From Bacteroidaceae bacterium (GTDB lineage: Bacteria > Bacteroidota > Bacteroidia > Bacteroidales > Bacteroidaceae), in the NCBI GenBank assembly GCA_016302965.1, contig JAEDMP010000027.1, positions 1 through 27,313 on the forward strand: 27,313 nt of DNA, written 5' to 3'. A program made the translations under genes and the position numbers. The notes beneath the pieces were generated by a model. The model saw nothing but the letters and a program-made list of their open reading frames with translations. It ran no database searches and was not told where the DNA came from. Below are positions 23,189 to 27,313 of this stretch, piece by piece. Every line of letters begins with the position of its first letter. The stretch's first letter is position 1.

Positions 23189-25288
23189 ATGCAAGGCATT
23201 CTCTGTCAAGATATCATGTACCTGCCCGGAGTAGGTCCCAACCGCAAGAAGATGCTCAACGAAGAGTTGGGCATCAAGACCTTCGGCGACCTGCTCGGCT
23301 ACTTCCCCTATAAATATGTGGACAGAAGCCGGCTCTACTCCATCAGCGAACTGAACAGCGAGATGCCTTACGTGCAGGTGCGCGGGCGCATATTAAGTTA
23401 TGAGACTTTCGAGAACGGCCCACGGCGCGAACGTGTGGTGGCGCATTTCTCGGATGGCTTCGGGGTGATGGACCTCACGTGGTTCAGTGGCGGCAAAGGC
23501 ATCAAGCAGCGCTATCAGGCCGGCAAGGATTATGTGGTGTTCGGAAAACCCACGGTCTTCAACGGCCGATACAACATCATCCACCCCGACATCGACCCAG
23601 CCTCGGAACTGCAACTCGACGATATGGGGATGCAGCCCTACTACAACACAACGGAGAAGATGAAGAAGATGGGGCTCACCTCACACGCCATCGAGAAACT
23701 CACCAGAAACCTTTTGGAGAAACTGAAGGAGGAGATAGCCGAGACGCTGCCCGACTTCATGACCAAACGTCTCCAGCTCTGTTCCCGCGACCAGGCACTA
23801 CGCATCATTCACTATCCCCGCAACCACCAGGAACTGGAACGGGCACGTGTGAGACTGAAGTTTGAGGAACTCTTCTTCGTGCAACTCAACATCGTACGCT
23901 ATGCCAGCGACCATCGGCGCAAATACCGGGGATATGTCTTCAACCGCATCGGCGACTGTTTCAACGGATTCTATCACAATCACCTGCCCTTTGCACTGAC
24001 TGAGGCGCAGAAGCGGGTGTTGCGTGAAATCAGAAAGGATGTTTGCTCGGGCCGCCAGATGAACCGGTTGCTGCAGGGTGACGTGGGCTCCGGCAAGACG
24101 CTCGTGGCACTCATGGCCATGCTCATTGCATTAGACAACGGATTCCAGGCCTGCATCATGGCACCCACGGAGATTCTGGCCGAACAGCATCTCGCCACTA
24201 TCCGCGAGTTCCTGGAGGGCATGGACATCAGCGTGGAACTGCTCACCGGCATCGTCAAGGGAAAGAAACGGCAGGACGTGCTCGACCATCTGCTGGACGG
24301 TTCGCTACAGATATTGGTGGGCACCCATGCCGTCATTGAAGACACCGTACAGTTTGCCCGTCTCGGCATGGTGATTGTGGATGAGCAGCACCGCTTCGGA
24401 GTGGCCCAACGCGCCAAGCTATGGACCAAGAGCGCCAATCCGCCCCATGTGCTGGTGATGACAGCCACCCCCATTCCACGCACCCTCGCCATGACCCTCT
24501 ATGGTGACCTTGACGTGAGTGTCATCGACGAGTTGCCGCCTGGCCGGAAGCCCGTCATGACCCAACACGTATTCGACTCGCAACTCAGTGCCCTCTACCA
24601 GAGCATCCGTCGCCAACTGCAACAGGGACGGCAGGCTTACATCGTCTTCCCCCTCATCGAAGAGAGCGAGAAGATGGATCTGAAGAACCTGGAAGAAGGT
24701 TATGAGACCCTGCGCCAGGCCTTCCCCGAATTTGCATTCAGCAAGGTGCACGGCCGCATGAAGGCAAAGGAGAAAGAGGAAGAGATGCAACGCTTCCTCC
24801 GTCGCGAGTCACAGATTATGGTGGCGACAACGGTGATTGAGGTGGGGGTGAACGTGCCCAACGCCTCGGTGATGGTTATCCTCGATGCCCAACGCTTCGG
24901 CCTCTCCCAACTGCACCAGTTACGCGGACGTGTAGGGCGCGGTGCCGACCAGTCGTACTGCATCCTCGTCACCTCCCGCAAACTATCCGATGACACCCGC
25001 AAGCGCATCGACATCATGTGCGACACCAACGACGGCTTCCGCATAGCCGAAGCCGACCTGAAACTGCGCGGTCCGGGCGACCTGGAAGGTACCCAACAGA
25101 GCGGTGTGGCCTTCGACCTGAAGATTGCCGACATCGCACGCGACGGACAACTCGTACAACTGGCACGCGACGAGGCACAACGCGTCATCGATGACGACCC
25201 CGAATGCCAGCAGAGCCGCTACCAATTGCTCTGGAACAGGCTACGCGAACTGCGCCAAACCGACATCAACTGGGCCGCCATCTCTTAA
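23189..25288 (+). CDS. recG: ATP-dependent DNA helicase RecG
   Basis: The protein has 699 residues, the usual RecG length. The N-terminal helix-hairpin-like LPGVGPNRKKML and the OB-fold wedge domain (about 55-150) bind branched DNA. The helicase core has Walker A GDVGSGKT (K303), DEQH at 398-401, MTATPIPRTLA and QLRGRVGRG. RecG remodels stalled replication forks and Holliday junctions. Genes before it lie on the same strand with short gaps. A short hairpin GGATT...AATCC follows the stop but lacks a T-run, so termination there is uncertain. Confidence 0.97.
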   Translation: MQGILCQDIMYLPGVGPNRKKMLNEELGIKTFGDLLGYFPYKYVDRSRLYSISELNSEMPYVQVRGRILSYETFENGPRRERVVAHFSDGFGVMDLTWFSGGKGIKQRYQAGKDYVVFGKPTVFNGRYNIIHPDIDPASELQLDDMGMQPYYNTTEKMKKMGLTSHAIEKLTRNLLEKLKEEIAETLPDFMTKRLQLCSRDQALRIIHYPRNHQELERARVRLKFEELFFVQLNIVRYASDHRRKYRGYVFNRIGDCFNGFYHNHLPFALTEAQKRVLREIRKDVCSGRQMNRLLQGDVGSGKTLVALMAMLIALDNGFQACIMAPTEILAEQHLATIREFLEGMDISVELLTGIVKGKKRQDVLDHLLDGSLQILVGTHAVIEDTVQFARLGMVIVDEQHRFGVAQRAKLWTKSANPPHVLVMTATPIPRTLAMTLYGDLDVSVIDELPPGRKPVMTQHVFDSQLSALYQSIRRQLQQGRQAYIVFPLIEESEKMDLKNLEEGYETLRQAFPEFAFSKVHGRMKAKEKEEEMQRFLRRESQIMVATTVIEVGVNVPNASVMVILDAQRFGLSQLHQLRGRVGRGADQSYCILVTSRKLSDDTRKRIDIMCDTNDGFRIAEADLKLRGPGDLEGTQQSGVAFDLKIADIARDGQLVQLARDEAQRVIDDDPECQQSRYQLLWNRLRELRQTDINWAAIS

Positions 25289-25358
25289 TATCAGCAAGGA
25301 TTGTGTTAAAATCCATATAAATAGTGTTAATTGACACCCATCTGTCAACAATTTTTCG

Positions 25359-25366
25359 TATCTTTG
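25359..25366 (+). promoter_or_regulatory. -7 promoter element of the M23/LysM peptidase gene
   Basis: TATCTTTG followed by CAACG matches TAnnTTTG and lies about 100 bp before the ATG at 25466. No well-placed -33 TTTG was found. Confidence 0.6.
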
Positions 25367-25401
25367 CAACGTCAACATGACAAAAGGTGCTCCTAATGAC
25401 G

Positions 25402-25422
25402 AATAATTGGATTGTAATTATT
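25402..25422 (+). other. Small hairpin in the 5' leader of the M23/LysM gene
   Basis: AATAATT and AATTATT form perfect 7-bp arms around the loop GGATTGT. It lies between the promoter and the start codon. It is AT-only and weak; a regulatory role is a guess. Confidence 0.3.
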
Positions 25423-25465
25423 GTGATGGGATGCCCAATAAATACCGATTGAACTAAGAAAACTT

Positions 25466-26407
25466 ATGCTGATTAAGAAACTGAAAACCATCGCTGCCGT
25501 CGCATGCATGACCATCTGTTCTCTCCCGATGATGGGACAAGACTTATTGGCCAGACAGGCTCCCGTTGACAAGAAAATGCGAGCTGTAGACTCCGTAGCA
25601 CTGCAACGACTCATCATACAAGAACAATATGATTCTCCCGCCGCCGACCTGTATGACGAGTGGGAGAACAGATATGCACACAAGGCAACCGAATTGCCCG
25701 ACTCTTTCCGCATCGACTTGCGTGATTTCTGCATGCCTACCGACAACCGTGTAGTCACCTCCAACTTCGGTGCCCGCTGGGGACGCCAGCACAAGGGTAT
25801 AGACGTGAAAGTGTATATCGGCGACACCATCCGATCGGCTTTCAGCGGCAAGGTACGCATTGTCAACTATGAGCGGAAGGGCTATGGCAAATATGTGGTT
25901 ATCCGCCACTACAACGGATTGGAGACCATCTACGGACACATGTCGAAGCATCTCGTTGCGGAGAACGATGAGGTGAAGGCAGGCGACCCCATCGGACTCG
26001 GTGGCAACACCGGACGAAGCACGGGTTCACACCTGCACTTCGAGACCCGCCTCTGCGGTGTGGCTCTCAATCCGGCCATCATGTTCGATTTCCGCAACCA
26101 GGACGTGGTGGACAACTTCTACACCTTCCACCGCGACACCTACGAGTTTGAATCGATTGCAGCCAACCGGCTTCGTGGCGTAGGTGGAACAGGCAGTTTT
26201 GCCGATGATGCAGAAGAGCGTCAGATGGTACGCAACACGTCCAAGAAGACCAATTCTTCCAGCGTCAGTTTCCACAAAGTGTCACGGGGTGAGACCCTCT
26301 CGTCCATCGCCCGTAAACGCGGCACTACCATCAACGAGCTCTGCCGTCTGAACCGCATCACCAAGAAGACTAAGCTCAAGCCTGGTCAGATTCTGAAATA
26401 CAACTAA
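25466..26407 (+). CDS. Secreted M23 peptidoglycan endopeptidase with C-terminal LysM
   Basis: The protein has 313 residues with a signal peptide (1-24, ending Met-Met-Gly-Gln). The M23 domain (about 95-210) carries all zinc and catalytic residues: H109 and D113 (HKGIDV), H158 (YGHMS) and H189/H191 (SHLHFE). A linker leads to a LysM domain (about 269-312: HKVSRGETLSSIARKRG, then LKPGQILKYN) that binds peptidoglycan. It probably cleaves cross-links in the periplasm during growth or division. It has its own promoter and ends at a strong terminator shared with the convergent M23 gene. Confidence 0.94.
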   Translation: MLIKKLKTIAAVACMTICSLPMMGQDLLARQAPVDKKMRAVDSVALQRLIIQEQYDSPAADLYDEWENRYAHKATELPDSFRIDLRDFCMPTDNRVVTSNFGARWGRQHKGIDVKVYIGDTIRSAFSGKVRIVNYERKGYGKYVVIRHYNGLETIYGHMSKHLVAENDEVKAGDPIGLGGNTGRSTGSHLHFETRLCGVALNPAIMFDFRNQDVVDNFYTFHRDTYEFESIAANRLRGVGGTGSFADDAEERQMVRNTSKKTNSSSVSFHKVSRGETLSSIARKRGTTINELCRLNRITKKTKLKPGQILKYN

Positions 26408-26443
26408 GACCTCCGTTTATGGGTCCAAAAGGCCTTGAACGAT

Positions 26444-26487
26444 AAAAAGGGAGGGGCAGTGAGATTATCTCGCTGCCCCTCCTTTTT
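26444..26487. terminator. Strong bidirectional intrinsic terminator
   Basis: A run of A, then GGGAGGGGCAG and GAGA, pairs across a 3-nt loop with TCTC, CTGCCCCTCC and a run of five T. The stem has about 20 pairs with one bulged G and one G-T pair. The A-run and T-run make it work in both directions, serving the two convergent M23 genes. Confidence 0.88.
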
Positions 26488-26548
26488 GTATATGGTGGGT
26501 TCCATCAATTCCCCCATAGCTGTATCTGCTCGTTAGAGAAGGGTCCTT

Positions 26549-27313
26549 TTATTTGGCCGTCACCTTGGCACTGTTACGATAGAAGGTGAGTGTATGTGAC
26601 TTCAAGGAATGGCTCTGATGATTGAACAGTTTGGCAGGATCGAAAATACGGCCATTGATGCGGCACTCAAAATGCAGATGTTCCGTAGAGGCTCTGCCGG
26701 TACGCCCCGTCAAGGCAATCACCTGACCGGCCTTCACGCGGTCGCCCACCTTCACCAGATTCTGTGAATTGTGGCTGTACAAGGTCTCGATGCCACACGG
26801 ATGCTTGATGAGTATACAGTTGCCATAGGCCGCATATTTCTGCGCCATGGTAACCACTCCATCAAAGGCAGCGAGAATATCATCGTTGGCTTTGGTCTTC
26901 AGATCCACTCCCGTATGGCTACGGCCTCCACGACGTCCGTAGCCGCTGATGACCTTGGCGCCAGGCAACGGATAAGCCCACTCGGTCTGAGCAAATCGCG
27001 ACAAGTCCACCTTCATCGTAGACTTGCCCTTGAAGGGGTCTTCATTCACATCAAAGTCGGCCAGTTTTCCGCCCCCATAACGGTCAGCATCCCGTTCCCC
27101 TTTCACCACCGTCAGTTCGACAAAGCCAGCGGAAGTTTTCCGGCAGAGGATGACCTGACGGAAGAGCCGGTGACTGGCCAGACTAAAGATGGTCTCGGGA
27201 TTGATGCGGTTGCCGTTGACCATGATGGAGAAGAGACAGAAACAGCGTCCGTCTTCACCACCCACGATGGCAATGGTTTGTCCGGCCTTTACCCGGTCGC
27301 CCACCTTCACCAG
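26549..27313 (-). CDS. Tandem M23 (LytM) peptidase-like protein, N-terminus outside the window
   Basis: The minus-strand frame is open to the right edge, so the start lies beyond 27313; the visible part is 254 residues. It begins inside a first LytM-like copy: LVKVGDRVKAGQTIAIVGG, then RCFCLFSIMVNG where an active domain has the His-x-His motif, so this copy is degenerate. After a linker comes a complete second copy with HTGVDL, LYSHNS, LVKVGDRVKAGQ again and EHLHFEC. Only the second copy should be an active zinc endopeptidase. The first may be a regulatory or substrate-positioning domain, as inactive LytM domains act in known division factors (inference). It converges on the M23/LysM gene across a shared terminator. 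Confidence 0.88.
   Translation of the reverse strand: MVKVGDRVKAGQTIAIVGGEDGRCFCLFSIMVNGNRINPETIFSLASHRLFRQVILCRKTSAGFVELTVVKGERDADRYGGGKLADFDVNEDPFKGKSTMKVDLSRFAQTEWAYPLPGAKVISGYGRRGGRSHTGVDLKTKANDDILAAFDGVVTMAQKYAAYGNCILIKHPCGIETLYSHNSQNLVKVGDRVKAGQVIALTGRTGRASTEHLHFECRINGRIFDPAKLFNHQSHSLKSHTLTFYRNSAKVTAK

Noticed and set aside
25299..25315. Terminator after recG
   Set aside because: Arms GGATT/AATCC are only 5 bp and no T-run follows.

Overview
The window reads as chromosomal DNA of a Bacteroidales bacterium, most likely a Prevotella-type gut or oral organism. The signs are Bacteroidetes -7 promoter elements (TAnnTTTG) before several transcription units, start codons without clear Shine-Dalgarno sequences, a surface-type FAS1 lipoprotein, a non-SusC TonB-dependent receptor, propeller-type histidine kinases and moderate GC with AT-rich intergenic DNA. 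No tRNA, rRNA, CRISPR array or transposase gene was seen. Species cannot be fixed by eye.

Layout. 1-1439 (minus) is the 5' two-thirds or more of a fasciclin-domain lipoprotein that runs off the left edge. 1440-2225 is a gene-free, AT-rich stretch holding four 22-bp tandem repeats and a 221-bp element bounded by 20-bp inverted repeats. 2226-3721 (minus) is a three-gene hipB-hipS-hipT toxin-antitoxin operon with a cluster of three operator-like sites in its promoter. 3837-4203 carries six 11-bp tandem repeats and a promoter for a secreted GH127 glycosidase (4204-6756).

The central part (6893-20139, plus strand) is the most unusual. It has six same-strand genes: a REC-SpoIIE phosphatase, a membrane-anchored coiled-coil/WD40 protein, a propeller sensor kinase in which the phosphoacceptor histidine is an aspartate, a small soluble histidine kinase with an intact histidine, a TonB-dependent receptor with a TPR-like N-terminal extension, and a one-module NRPS (C-A-PCP-TE) with a cysteine in the thioesterase nucleophile position. 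The first three overlap by 4 bp (ATGA), the receptor and NRPS are 9 bp apart, and a 14-bp tandem repeat lies at the start of the soluble kinase. I infer a locus that makes a small peptide or N-acyl amino acid, imports or senses it at the outer membrane, and regulates itself by phosphotransfer to the REC-phosphatase. I know of no described system with this exact composition.

The right part is housekeeping. nadK (minus) overlaps the NRPS tail to tail by 52 bp and diverges from pdxJ, which is followed by a DJ-1/PfpI protein, ispD and recG. Two convergent M23 peptidase genes, one with LysM and one with tandem M23 copies of which the first is degenerate, share a strong bidirectional terminator and close the window.
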